DNA of 64,000 nucleotides. Origin: Brachypodium distachyon (taxonomy: Eukaryota; Streptophyta; Magnoliopsida; Poales; Poaceae). How positions within the stretch are numbered: position 1 is the stretch's first letter; every line of letters starts with the position of its first letter. Both the position numbers and the translations under genes were made by a program. Of the stretch, positions 27,319 to 38,869 are shown one piece after another. The stretch lies in assembly GCF_000005505.3 (NCBI RefSeq), contig NC_016131.3:15955501-16019500 (forward strand), read 5' to 3'. Under the pieces are notes generated by a model. That model had not been told where the DNA came from, searched no databases, and worked only from the letters and a program-made list of their open reading frames with translations.

Positions 27319-29772
27319 TTAGACGTAACTATCGATCAGCGACTTCCTCATGTCATCGACAATCGCTGTGGGCTGGCCTTCCCTTAGCTTGAACACACTC
27401 TCAATGACTGAGAGTTCAGTGGCCGTAGTGTCTGAGCCACAGAAGGCAGTCCAGTCATTCACTGTCATGCCTGCAGCAATGACCTCGCTGCCTCGGTTCA
27501 CGGTTCCAGCAACAAGAGGGACTTGGAGGAGTGTGGAGAGCTCATCAAGATCTTCAATGGATGTATGAGGATGAACCTGTTCCACCAATGCATTATACAG
27601 TCAAAAGTTGACTGATGCTGCAAAAAATTATAACAGATAGAATGGTAATGCAGTTAACACAATACCAGTCCACCCCTGTTGGAGAATGTACAGTAGCTCC
27701 CAACAAGGATATTTCCAGCAATCGTCTGACGGAAGACCTCAACCCCAAGGACATCAGCAATAAGCTCCTCAGTTGCCTAGAGGATTGAACATAGATACTT
27801 TGTTCTGAGGTAACAGAGAACAGAATGAGATCAGGAAACATCACTAGAATCACGCCTGCATACCTTGTCAAGGTCTGGGTGTGTAAGCGCAACATGGTCA
27901 TTGCAGGATATGCAATTGCCAAGGGCAGACAGCCTTTCATCGATACGTTGAACAACCACTTGATCAGGCAAGCAGTTCCTCAGATGCTGAAGCTCTATAA
28001 CAATTCAGACGCCAGGAAACACATAAGCATGGGGAAAATCGTAGTATCACCGGCCCAAACAAATCATGCCTCCCTAGATGCAAGATATCTAAGAATTGAC
28101 AGCATAACTGCCAAAAGAAATCATGCATCCATAGACAACATATCTTTAAGTAACTTCCAGATTAATCCCAGTTATTCCAACAAATCTCGAGGTGTTAAAA
28201 TGATCTTGAAGCAAAGTGCTGGTAGAAAAAGTGAACTTTACTAGTCCTAATGTCCTACATACCCAGTCCCAAATGAAAATGGTTTGCGCTGTATTGTGAA
28301 ACTGAGGGAAATGAATGCAGCTAAGGATATAAGAAGTGGAAACAAATATATATATACACAAAAACAAAATCTGGACAGCTACGGAATTTAAATACTACTC
28401 TCAAAGCGTGCCATGAGAGTACATGTGAATGAAGTAATGAAAACAGAATAGTGCAAACAATTACAGCACAGAGCGAGGTACTGAAATAAATTACCTTGGT
28501 CAGTGGTAGTATGTGGCAAGAGAAGTCCATTCTTGTTTCCTAGGATCATTAAGGCGGGTAAGTTATTTACAGGCAAGTGGACCGATAGCTCAAAATAATG
28601 AACAGAAGTTCAAATACTAACCAACACACAGCCGACCAATTATTCTAGTACCGCCGATAGAGGTCTTAACCACGGGAATGACATCTGCAAGCTCAGACTC
28701 AAATGTACTGCAAAATATTCAAAAGAAACATTTAGAGGCACTCATCTCCTTCAACAAAAGTTTGACAAGCCAACAGCTAAAACTAGATGAAACATGCATC
28801 ACCTGTAGAAGTTCTCTGATCCTCCAATAGCAACCAGACAGTAGGCATTTGTCAGCTTGGAGAAAACACCAACTTCACAGTTGTTCTCAAACTGAATACC
28901 TATAGAACATACGCAGCAGGAGAACAAGATCAAAATCCAAAGGCTTACAAGGAGTAAGAGTTTCCACAAACAGCACACCAGTTCATACTAAATACTAACT
29001 TCTATGATAACACACAAACACAGGCATGCCTTATCTCAGGTATGATGATATCGTGAGAGGAGTGCCACACGATTCTTAAACATCACAATTCCAGGTTATA
29101 AGAATCGGTTGTGATACAGACTTCACAGTTAGCAGCAGCAATCTTGCACTTGAGTGTGTATAACCAACAGCTGCTCTTCTCAAACCTCTAACTAATGCTA
29201 ACCAAATATTCATCCTTAAATTTTATAAATACTACTCCCTCCATTTCACAAAGGTTGGCGTATTTTGTTTCGTTAAGACAAAGCTTTGACCAAGAATTAC
29301 ACTATTAATATGTAACATATATGATACAAAATCATGATTATTAGAAAGAACTTTTAAAGACGAATCTATTGATATAAATTTCATGTATGTAAAAACACAT
29401 ATTAATAGAGTTATCATTGGTCAAAGCCTTGTCTTAACGAAACAAAATACGCCAACCTTTGTGAAATGGAGGGAGTAAAATGGACCAAACATTCAACTAT
29501 CGTTTTTCGAAGAACCAGCCTAAATAATATACCTTCTCTACCAATATGCTGCCTAAACAACAACTATCCTCATCATCCATTCCAGCCACAGGACTGATAC
29601 TACAGCAAAAGGGTCGAGCTACAAACGCGCACTCAAACCGCCATCGCAACCAACCAATCAATCCAGACAATAATAAAAACAAAACCCGATAGGATTCAAT
29701 AACTACAAACGCCATTTCCAGAGCTTTAATAAAACGAGGATGAAGGGGCGTGGTAAGCATACGGGTGGCCAT
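27319..29772 (-). CDS. Eukaryotic translation initiation factor 6 (eIF6)
   Basis: eIF6 binds the 60S ribosomal subunit, blocks premature joining with 40S and is needed for 60S biogenesis. Seven exons (29763-29772, 28803-28899, 28622-28707, 28495-28539, 27864-27994, 27666-27776, 27319-27576) join in phase to exactly 245 aa, the invariant family length. The first coding exon carries only 10 nt (MAT plus one base). Landmarks in order are [65 protein letters not shown] and [16 protein letters not shown], ending [13 protein letters not shown] telobox lies about 210 bp upstream of the ATG. Intron 1 contains a Stowaway MITE. Confidence 0.96.
29235..29475. mobile_element. Long Stowaway MITE in eIF6 intron 1
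   Basis: This 241-bp element has CTCCCTCCATTTCACAAAGG at one end and CCTTTGTGAAATGGAGGGAG at the other, perfect inverses. TA flanks both sides. The pairing continues inwards (GGCGTATTTTGTTTCGTTAA with its inverse), giving a long fold-back. Confidence 0.95.
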
Positions 29773-29983
29773 GGTCGTCGATTCCGCTTCGCCGCCGCCG
29801 CAGACGCAGACGCAGAGGCTTTCTCTCGAGTAACAAGCACGCGCAAACCTGCAGATTAAACGAAAAGCCCGAGATGATTCAACGAGGGACACGATAACGA
29901 AGAGAAGGATCGTTGTTATAGGAGAGGGACGAACGGGGAAGGGGATTGGCGACGGCCGACGACGGGGGCGGTGGAACGGGGGC

Positions 29984-29991
29984 TAGGGTTT
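29984..29991 (-). promoter_or_regulatory. Telobox upstream of eIF6
   Basis: On the gene strand AAACCCTA(GCC) lies about 210 bp upstream of the start codon. Teloboxes are common in plant promoters of translation and ribosome-biogenesis genes, which suits eIF6. Confidence 0.6.
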
Positions 29992-30295
29992 CGGCGCACG
30001 ACTTCCGACTTCCGAGGGAATGGTGGGGGGAGAAGAGATGGTGGCTCTGCCGTGGCAAATATCGCGGGATATGGGGCCACGCGCCGCTCACGAGACAGCG
30101 GCGTGGACTCGTGGGCCGGATGGGCTGAACCAGGCGGAATGTGTTATTTGGGCCAAATTTTGCTTCCATGGACTCGGGCTCTCTACTCCCCACGGCCTTT
30201 CTTCTCCCACGGACTGCCTTGCTGGGCTCTCCCGGCTGCCACACTTTCTCAAAGAGAAATTTCTTCTTCCTCTCAAAAAAAAGGGAGCGGCTACG

Positions 30296-30336
30296 GGTCA
30301 GTCGACTGAGAAAATTTCTCAGTCGACGAGTCCGTA
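30296..30336. repeat. TCGACTGAGAAA...TTTCTCAGTCGA palindrome, copy 1
   Basis: GTCGACTGAGAAAATTTCTCAGTCGAC is a near-perfect palindrome of 27 bp followed by a CGATCGATCGATC run. A second, inverted copy of the same arrangement lies at about 31337-31367. Confidence 0.75.
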
Positions 30337-30535
30337 AGCAATCCCGTCTTCCCCATCGATCGATCGATCCTTGTACGGTTGTACCGACGTGCATGACTAG
30401 TGGGCGTGTGCAGTGGGCTTCTGTGTGGGTTGGCCTGTTTATGGGCTTTATGAGAGTATAAGCTAGTATTTGGGCCTTGGTCTTATAAAAAGCACAAATT
30501 AACATCAGTTTCATGCTATACATACTTAATTTGAA

Positions 30536-30706
30536 TGTGCAACTTTAAAAAGTTGACATCTAACTTCACGTGCAATTTAAAAATTGCGGTGAAATTTAAA
30601 AATTGCATGTCGAATTTTAAAATTTGGACGTGAAATTTAAAAAATTAAAAAATTGCACGTGAAATTTTGTGTGCAATCTTAAAAATTGCAGTGGAATTTA
30701 TTTTTA
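30536..30706. repeat. AT-rich array of short inverted words
   Basis: The words GCAATTTAAAAATTGC, GAAATTTAAAAATTGC, AATTTTAAAATTTGG and CTTAAAAATTGCAG recur about every 25-35 bp, separated by CACGTG/GGACGTG-like spacers. The units are self-complementary. Origin unknown. Confidence 0.6.
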
Positions 30707-31027
30707 GGCTGAAACCATCCATTACGCATTTCTAAAATAGAAAAAACAGAGCCGTTCGTGGGCGTCTCCTAAAATGGGCCTCTCATGACAAAAAGCCCAT
30801 AACCCGAGCCCCCACCATGGACCTATATGAAACCCAACTACGACCCAATCCCCCGGCTCGAAAAAACAAAACAAACACCACACAATTTGCACGAATTGCG
30901 AAGTAGATCCAACGGGCATCGACTTAGAAATTATAATTTCATATGCAATTTAGCCTTCAAATGCGCAATTGTCGTGCATGTGAGTTTATGGTTCATATTG
31001 TGTAGGTACCCAATGCATAAATATGTA

Positions 31028-31140
31028 CTCACACGGATCCTAAATTCATGACTCAAATTTGCCCAAATATGGATGTATCTATTCTTAAAAAGCGTCTAGA
31101 TATATATAATATTTCGACAACAATTTAGGATCGGAAGGAT
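31028..31140. mobile_element. Stowaway MITE
   Basis: CTCACACGGATCCTAAATTC and CAATTTAGGATCGGAAGGAT form the inverted ends. TA lies at 31026-31027 and 31141-31142. The interior has the shared CAAATATGGATGTATCTA block. Confidence 0.85.
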
Positions 31141-31328
31141 TAAATAATTATTAAAATAAAGCTTAGACACAAAACTGAAAAAAAGTCCACAAACCTGAAC
31201 AGAAAAAAAAAACTACTAGAGCCAGCCCACCACCACATCCATGCACAAGGCCCAGTTATACGCTGCACAGCCCGCTGGAAGCCAACTAGGCACGTAGCTG
31301 TGCTTTGATCCATCGATCGCACCGCTGG

Positions 31329-31372
31329 CTCGTACGTCGACTGAGAAATTATTTTCTCAGTCGACTGAGGTT
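31329..31372. repeat. TCGACTGAGAAA...TTTCTCAGTCGA palindrome, copy 2
   Basis: GTCGACTGAGAAATTATTTTCTCAGTCGAC repeats the palindrome of 30296-30336 in opposite orientation. The neighbouring CGATCGATGG sequence is placed as the mirror image of copy 1. Confidence 0.75.
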
Positions 31373-31907
31373 TAGCAAATCCGAAAAAAAGAGAGAGAAA
31401 TTTCTTCTGCGGAGTATAGGTGATCATCGTTGATTTCTACTTCAATTACGGATTTATTCGCTCCCAAATTTTATCTGACAGCTGATACGAAATGAGCATC
31501 ACATCATTGTTTGTCGCTCGTTTTACATTTTTAGAAGAAGCTAGTTGCTCCCTGTTTCTGCTCGACAAGAAGACCAACAGAAGGATCCAGATGCCAACTG
31601 AATTTAGTTCTTCTGATGATGAGTCAGTGCTGACGACGACGACGACGCTGTCTGCACCGATACTCGATCGGATAAGACAGCGACGCCGGAACAAAAGCAT
31701 TCATATGAATATGATGCTGCTGATGTGGTCTCTCTCTTCGATCTCCCTTCGGCGCGGCGCTTCCAACCAAGATTTGTTGCAAGTATATGTCTGATGGCTC
31801 CATCAGATGATTATAAATCCAGCCTTCAGCCCTGACCGGTCCATCGAGTTGGATCCTTCAAAGATGGGAATCCAGATCGACCCATCAATAAAAGTTACGA
31901 TATAATA

Positions 31908-31980
31908 ATTTCTCCGTTTCTAAATTCTTGTTGTTGTTTAACAACGAAAACAACAATAAGAATTTAAAAACGGAAAGAAA
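31908..31980. mobile_element. Very short fold-back MITE
   Basis: A 73-bp near-perfect hairpin: TTTCTCCGTTTCTAAATTCTT pairs with AAGAATTTAAAAACGGAAAGAAA around TTGTTGTTGTTTAACAACGAAAACAACAA. TA lies on both sides. It resembles a minimal Stowaway derivative. Confidence 0.75.
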
Positions 31981-32307
31981 TATATATGTATATTGTAGTA
32001 TTATCATCTCCCTATTGTCTTTGCTTTGCTTGATTCGGGTGCAAAGAATAGAACAAGCGAGCAGCGCGTCCGTCGTCCTACAAGCTGCTTTGCCTTTTTG
32101 CGATTATGAATTAGTAGTCACTTGGCATCTGTGATGTGGATTGGGAAGAAGGGGACATTGAGAAGTGTTAGTTATTCTAGCGCCGTGTCCGGCCCTATAT
32201 ATGGTGTGTTTTACTCCACTTGTTACTTGTAGTATTAAATTAATCCCCCGTTAGGTGGGGTGAATTCTAGGGCCCGGCACTCCGCTTGCCGGAAGTGCAG
32301 TTTATTA

Positions 32308-32417
32308 CTGTCTCCCATCATAAATTGTTGTCAAAATATTACATGTATTTAAACGATTTTTAAAATAGATACATTCATATTTTGACAAATTTAAGTTAAA
32401 AATTTAGGACCAGAGAG
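32308..32417. mobile_element. Stowaway MITE, degraded
   Basis: The left end CTGTCTCCCATCATAAATTG and the right end AATTTAGGACCAGAGAG are imperfect inverses with TA flanks. The interior has TTGTTGTCAAAATATTACATG, as in the other copies. Confidence 0.75.
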
Positions 32418-33324
32418 TACTGTTGACACCTTGACCATAAAAGCGGCGGGACTTGCATGAGGTCCTGAAAACCACCAGGAGACGATGGTTGAAACAAGGA
32501 CGATGTCACTTGTTTTGCTTTCTTTCTGCATCACTGCATGTGGAGTTTTGGAGGATGCATGCATGGACGAACGGTCGAGATTCATTCGACCTGCAGGTGG
32601 CCAAAAAAACGTGAGGCCCTCCATATTGAGCCCAGCCGACTAGTTAATCATAAGTTCACAACAAGGATCTCTAGCCATGTGAGCACATCCATTTCCATTC
32701 GATATTGCAGGACGTGCTAAAACTGTAGCATAACAGTGATCGATCTCTACAGTGATTCTTAACTAGTTAAGGGTCCTAGACATGACTTTTCTGATCGATC
32801 GTTTGATCGTCGATCGTGTTATCACGCGGCTATTCGATCTTATCTGGTCAGGGTATAGTACTAAGCGAAAATTCCAACTTTAAAACAGTAGTAGGAGTAG
32901 TCCATTACTTTGTCCCATTAGCATTCTAGATGCGTGTTACCACGAGTTGTCAATTGACATGTCTTCGATCCAGCTTATTATAATCATTATGTAAGGTCCG
33001 TTTTCCGTGGTTGATCCTGTTCTGATTAGAAAATATACCAAGCCAATGTCTAGACCAAGCCTGCTGGTTTAGCTCGATCAGCTTCCGACTCCTGGTTCAA
33101 TCTCAGCCCCTAATTAATATCCCCCCATCGGTCAATTCCTTCTCGATCAAGCGTGTTACTGCAACAAGACTGGAGCAAATCATTGAGTAGGGAAAGCCTC
33201 ATGCATGAGGCGTGAGTCACCACCCAATGACGTCGGCTGTCCGAGCCCCTGGCTGGGCTGGCGTACCTTGCCGTGCCTGATCTGGATCCGTATCCATCTT
33301 TCCGTTCCAGGGGCGATGAACTGA

Positions 33325-33435
33325 TCGTTGTATTTTAAATTGTTGTCGAAATATTACATGTATCTAAACGTTTTTTAAGAATAGAGACATTTATATTTGA
33401 ACAAATTTGAGACAAGAATTTAAAATCGAAGGGAG
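33325..33435. mobile_element. Stowaway MITE, degraded
   Basis: The interior TTGTTGTCGAAATATTACATGTATC and right end ATCGAAGGGAG|TA match the family. The left end is eroded, so that boundary is approximate. Confidence 0.65.
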
Positions 33436-34286
33436 TACTAAACAATATTCCTAATGAAAACAGAGCAGCAGATTGCTATAGTGGTATGTTTCGGGCGTCC
33501 TGGACTACCAGTACGGTTTGATTTGGCGTCAAATATGGCAAGGCTAAGTTAAGTTGGGCGCTGAACTTATGGGTTCTAAAGCTATTGACCAACACAAAAG
33601 TCGATAAATTTTCTGCTATTTGTCTTGGGGTACCGGGAGATTTTCAAATGGGGATCACGGAACTTTGTATACACATCTGGAGAAAGGGGATTTTTTTTTT
33701 GGAATCAAAGAAGAAAATATGCTTCTTTTTTTTCAAGAGCAGACGCCCTGTTGCACTCTCATGGAAAATGAAACCCGGGCATGTCATCACTCGGTACGGA
33801 TATTTGACACACGGCAGGCGAGGAGCAGAACACAGACGGCACGTTCCCAACACAACTAGTAGGAAAAACCTTGCAAATAACATCAAATCACAGCGTAAGC
33901 GTCGGGGCTACTACCACTGCCAGAAAGTTTTTTTTTTTAAGGGAATTTTTGTCTCGAAAGTTCTTTTTTTCTTTTTGCGGGAAAAATTTGTCTGGAAAGT
34001 TCAACGGAAAAGAAACCAAAACCAGCGGTTTGGGCCACGTCACAGCAAGCGGCATCTCCAGGAAGCAAACCCACTGCACCGAGACCACGGGAAAGAGGAG
34101 GAGGGAGACAGGCCGACTAAGTGGGCCCGTTCCCAACCAGCCTGGCCCCACCAACGGTCACTGCAATAAGGGACCCACCACGCCTGCCCCGGCCCCACCC
34201 CGCCCACCCTGAAGCGCAGCAGCAGCAGCAGCACTTCGAGTGTTCTTCCTCCTCTACATATCTCAGGGGCCAGGGTGCGCGATGCG

Positions 34287-35844
34287 CTTTAAAAGGACCA
34301 CGGAAGACGACTCTCCCTCTCCTTCCTTCCTTCTCACCCCCTCCCCCTCTCTCCAGCCAAAGATCGGGCTCCTCCTCGAATCCAAGGCCGACTGACTGGT
34401 TGATTGATTGATCCTCTCGCGTCGCGCCTGTCTCTCTCTTTCTCCAACTCGCAGGGTGAGAATCAATCCCCGCCCTGCTCTCGGCTCGTGATTTTCCCGG
34501 TCCGGCCGGTGTGGTCGATACATAAGTCCCCCCGCCCCAGCCCCGCTCCCTTTTATTTCATCTCTCTCTCTTTCTGTCTTGTACTCCTCTTAGGCAGGGC
34601 GAAATTCGGGTGGATTTTGCTTTTGTGGGTCGGTAGGTTTGCGGAGAGAGGGGGGAGGATTTGGTTGGCCTTTGGGTGATCGGGCTGGGGGGCGTCCAAA
34701 GGTGGTGGATTTTCTTGATTGGTTCCGCCGTTGCTCGTGGATTTGTTCTGGTGCTAGTTGCAAACTTGCAATTGGTGGTCTGGCTTCTGTTCGATTGGCG
34801 TCTGGGGAATTCCGGGGGGTTGGTTTCTGGCTTGTATCCCGTGCGTTTGTGTGGTTGTCCGAGCTCCTGCCCCGCAGCTGATTTCGACGTTTATCTCTGT
34901 GCTTGCTGCTCCTAGAGTTGACTAAATTATAAGTACGGAGTAGTAGTAAGAACATAGTTTGCATCAGAAAAGAATTGCCTTTTTTGATCTTGTTCCGTCC
35001 GTCCATCCATGCGTGTGTGTTTATCCCCGGCCGCATATGGTCTCAGCATATTCTTGATTGCGCTTGCGCGATTAATTTTCCCCTTCCATGCGATTGCAGA
35101 AGGACAGCGGAGGAGTATTTCTTAGCCGATGTTAATTTGTTCCGTGTGGCCTTTAATTCCGATGTATACGGAGTATGTATTTAGTGTTGGGGAGTTGGAT
35201 AGAGGGGCGGCTGGCTGCTGCCTCGTTGGTTTCCTCTGTCTGGGACCTACGCTGTTTTGAAGATATGTGCTCTTGTTCCTGTGGTCAGGCTTGCTTGTTC
35301 TTGTGCTCGTTTGGAGTTGCTTTGGAATCTGGATAAGGTTCCCATCTCATCACTTCGATCAAGAGCTAGGTCCTAGTTCTACTTACTTTTTTATTTCTGT
35401 GAGATGCTGTTGTTTGTTGAATGTTCGCTTCTCAATAAAATAGTATTACTACTGAGAACAATGATTGCTTTATCATTTGCCAAGCTTGTGGCGTTGAGTG
35501 TTTTCTATCTAGGGGACCGTGCTAGTAAAATTTGCTCATCTCATTGTTGTTTTCTATCTAGGATACCTGTATTTTTACTGTTACTGCACTTTGTTGCTCT
35601 CCTGGGAACATCTTAACTTCCTTGCATGTTTTATGCGTGAGTACATTTTCTGGGGGCAGTTGGAACTGCCTGCAATAGATTCCGCCCCATGTTTGAGATT
35701 TTGTAAGCTGGATGGCACTGATGGTATTGACACAACTGCTTTGTGTCTGTCTGCTAAAGTGTGTACCTTTCTAATATTTGTACATTTGTTGGTTCCTTGG
35801 ATTTAATAAGATGTTTTGTTGTTTGGTGTTTCTCAGAAGGGTAA
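34287..35844 (+). promoter_or_regulatory. Promoter and leader of pyroglutamyl peptidase
   Basis: A TATA-like CTTTAAAAGG lies at 34287-34296, followed by a CT-rich 5' UTR. A donor (GCAGG|GTGAGAA, 34455/34456) and an acceptor (TTTCTCAG|AAGG, 35836/35837) define a 1.38-kb leader intron that ends 8 nt before the ATG. No frame inside it has coding features. Confidence 0.6.
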
Positions 35845-37391
35845 ATGGGATCAGAAGGACCTTCAATTGTGACTGTCCACGTTACTGGATTTAAGAAGTT
35901 CCATGGAGTTGCGGAGAACCCAACTGAGAAAATTGTGAGCAATCTTAAATCATTCATGGAAGAGAAAGGGTTGCCGAAGAATCTTGTACTTGGAAGCTGC
36001 AAAGTTCTCGAAACTGCGGGGCAGGGGGCACTGGGCTCACTATATAAAGTTTTAGAATCTGCCATCGCAGATAGAGAGAACGGGCCGTCATCTCCGGGGC
36101 AAATAATTTTGGTCAGTGCTCACTTATTCTCTTGACATTTTGTAAATAAGTAAAAAACTCTTGCCTTATGGATTTGTTTCTTGGATCATGATAGATTATT
36201 CATCGTTCATTCCTCTTAATGTTCAGCTAAGATATGTCGGCATTTGTATTGTTCGATGTGTTCTTATCCTCCTGTCCGGAAGACACACGCACCCAATTTT
36301 TATCATTAAAGCTAATTAGTTCAAATGAAAAGCTTGTTCATGCATTGCCAGTTAGAGCTAGATTCTGTCGGAGTTCGTTGGTGCAGGTATTTGTACTTTC
36401 TTTCCTTTTTTTAGAAGAAAATGGAATATTACTGAACTCTCCTCCTTGAGTATTCAGGATTGCATATAACTGGAGGTTCAATTTTGTACCCTCTCCTATT
36501 TGATAGTGTAGTTACATGGTCAACTAAACTTACAGCATTCAGGATTTGAGAATGAAACATAAGCTCCTGAAAAGGAGAATAGGAAACTGTATCTGAATCC
36601 ATTTTATCATATATTCCTGTTTGCAAATTATGAACTGTTGTCAAATTGACGAACACCCACAGTCTTGTGGTTGTGATGTTTCCACTCTGAAAAGAAAAGA
36701 ATGGTTCTGGTATGTCTTATTGTCACTGAAAACAATTTTTCGTGTGGAGTATTTTTCAGGTCCACTTCGGAGTCAATAGTGGTGCAACAAGGTTTGCTCT
36801 TGAGAATCAAGCTGTTAATGAAGCCACTTTCCGTTGTCCAGATGAGCTAGGGTGGAAACCTCAGGTTGCTTTGTTGTCCAATTGCATACATTTCATTATC
36901 TCCACGACCCCACCTATAAGTAGATGATTTTGTTGCATTTCATTTTATCAGCTTTAATTGTTCCCATGCAGAGAGTCCAGATAGTGCCATCTGATGGAAG
37001 CATCTCACGGACAAGAGAGGTAAAAGTCAGATATTCAAAATGTTGTCATATATGATTGGTGCTTGTTGAGATATAGCTAGAAACACCAGCCGTGGTGTGC
37101 TCATCATGACATTAATCAAGCAATTTTATGAACTTTTCATGGTCAACACAGACTACACTGCCAGTGAAAGAATTAAGCAAGTCACTCCGGAAAGGAGGCT
37201 ACGATGTGATCCCATCCGATGACGCTGGTCGATTCGTATGCAACTATGTCTATTACCACTCTCTCAGGTTTGCAGAGCAACACAGCGTCAAATCTCTATT
37301 TGTACATGTTCCTCTCTTCTCAACGATCGATGAGGAGGTCCAGATGCATTTCGTTGCTTCCCTCCTCGAAGCTCTTGCTTGCTCGAACTAG
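35845..37391 (+). CDS. Pyroglutamyl-peptidase I (C15 cysteine peptidase)
   Basis: It removes N-terminal pyroglutamate from peptides, probably in the cytosol (no signal peptide). Exons 35845-36111, 36760-36864, 36972-37019 and 37152-37391 join in phase to 219 aa, normal for C15. The N-terminus has VTVHVTGFKKFHG...NPTEKIV, corresponding to the bacterial TGFxPFxG...NPS motif. Catalytic residues fit Glu104 (FALENQAVNEA), Cys170 (FVCNYVYYHSL) and His192 (LFVHVPL). A further intron lies in the 3' UTR (37413-37500), starting 21 nt after the stop codon. That is close enough that it should not trigger nonsense-mediated decay. Confidence 0.92.
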
Positions 37392-37519
37392 GAAAATAAC
37401 AATATTCCAAAGGTGGGTTTCACTGAGTCCTCCGTCCCCGTTTCATTTTCAAAGAGCGAACTGTAACTCTATACCTGTTTCATCGGCCTCTTGCTTGCAG
37501 GTCAGCGGTTTGACCTCGA

Positions 37520-38171
37520 AGATGTAAAGTTGGAAGCGGGCTGAATAAAATTTGTGTGATCATTGGTGCTTATTGGTCAGATCTTGCTCCAAAGGGTGTA
37601 TTTAAGGGAGAAAAAACAGGATGCTTAGAGTGTACTACCTTCCTGTGGTCAAATGAGGCTTGTATGCCATTTACATGTCCTAAACATGCCTGAAAACTTG
37701 ATTCCAATAAAATTTGATGGATTCGGAGTTTCTTTTCCATTCTTGGGTCTGTGTCTTCTTATGGCAATGTATTGGTCAATGGCTATTTGCATTTCTGATG
37801 CAAACTCCAGCCTTTCCACATTAAATCTCCTGATGCTGTATTTGGGATCCCGTTGTTGTTACTTTGGTTACTGAAACAGGGCAGTACATCCCTTCTACTT
37901 TTAGTGTGTGAGGACGTGTGCATCCCTCAAGGCCTTGACTTCTATTGAGATTGACAAAATCACAGTTGGGGTCTCCTTATCGGCGGGTACATCGTCTGCA
38001 ACTAGAAGTATAATCCGTCTCAAGCCACACACAAAAACATCAAACCTTTTGTTAAGAGTTTGGCACATGGAAAAACCTTAGACTGCTACGCCGTATGGTC
38101 CGGGTGTTTTACTACGGTCAGCAGTAAGAAATAAAACAACACTGACAGTCGATCGAGACGCAGACAGGTTC
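37520..38171. other. 3' flank of pyroglutamyl peptidase
   Basis: This is 3' UTR and intergenic sequence with no further gene up to the peroxidase relic. Confidence 0.45.
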
Positions 38172-38234
38172 CCGGAGAAGAACGGCATCCCCAACGTCCA
38201 CAGCCTCCACGGATTCGAGGCCGTCGACGCCGAT
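38172..38234 (+). pseudogene. Class III peroxidase relic
   Basis: About 20 codons read PEKNGIPNVHSLHGFEAVDA, which aligns with the segment after GCDASVLL in all neighbouring peroxidases (for example PEKHGIPNRNSLRGFEVIDA in the gene at 57.9-59.1 kb). Nothing recognisable precedes or follows it: no distal or proximal His motif. It marks a peroxidase copy lost from the left edge of the cluster, on the strand opposite to its nearest neighbour. Confidence 0.75.
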
Positions 38235-38539
38235 GGCCGCGGCGATGTCAGGACCAGCTGTAGCAGGGTCGTCAGCTAGCCGAGAGACCTTTTTTTTTTG
38301 TTTGAGAACAAGCCGAGAGATCAGGGATGAAAGAAATCGTAAGGGCTGAATGCGTCGTTCGTTTTTGGGCCTGTTAATTTCGCCGTCTCCTTGGCCCGAG
38401 ATCGGTACTGGATTCTGGCCTGTTAAGCTCAATTGGGCCACATCTGCTACTACCTTTCACGAAACAAGACCCCGTACATATTTCGTTTCTATATTAACCC
38501 TCAGCTTCAAATCAAAAAAAAATTGAACTAAGTCAGGTT

Positions 38540-38860
38540 TTTTTTAGGAAACACAGTACAGACGCAAACGCTCACAATTACGCACGCACACTCACCCTTA
38601 TGAACACACGCAAGCACGCACACCCTATCCCTAGGAGCACCTTCGAGAAATTGATCCGGCACATCATCTTGAGATTGACGAAGTCACCACAGCGCCTCGT
38701 AGTTGATAGGTACATCACTCTCACTGAAAGCACAATGCTGGTTAGATTCTGAAATAAATCCAGAAAAATGCCATCACCCATGTTAAGTCGGAGACTTGAA
38801 CCTAAGTGGGCTGGTCTACCAAAAAAACCAACCACTTGAATTAAGCTCAGTTCGCTATCC
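38540..38860 (-). mobile_element. tRNA-derived SINE
   Basis: On the minus strand the element starts with an A-box-like AGCTTAATTCAAGTGGTTGG and a B-box-like AGGTTCAAGTCTC, the internal Pol III promoter of tRNA-derived SINEs. It ends in a poly-A run (TTTTTTTT on +, from about 38538). A 9-bp target duplication AGTCAGGTT flanks it (38531-38539 and 38861-38869). The body (CATCATCTTGAGATTGACGA, CTGAAATAAATCCAG) resembles a SINE common in grasses. Confidence 0.85.
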
Positions 38861-38869
38861 AGTCAGGTT

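Larger units (their letters stand above)
30000..34286. other. Repeat-rich intergenic, eIF6 to pyroglutamyl peptidase
   Basis: About 4.3 kb without a supported gene. It contains two copies of a TCAGTCGACTGAG palindrome in opposite orientation (about 30300 and 31337), an AT-rich array of short inverted words (30536-30706), four Stowaway-type MITEs (31028, 31908, 32308 and 33325) and poly-T runs near 33.7-33.97 kb. Open frames at 33.6-34.2 kb show no domain. Confidence 0.5.

Noticed and set aside
33585..34169. 194-codon plus-strand frame upstream of pyroglutamyl peptidase
   Set aside because: It is rich in Lys/Phe from A and T runs, with no domain and no grass coding bias.
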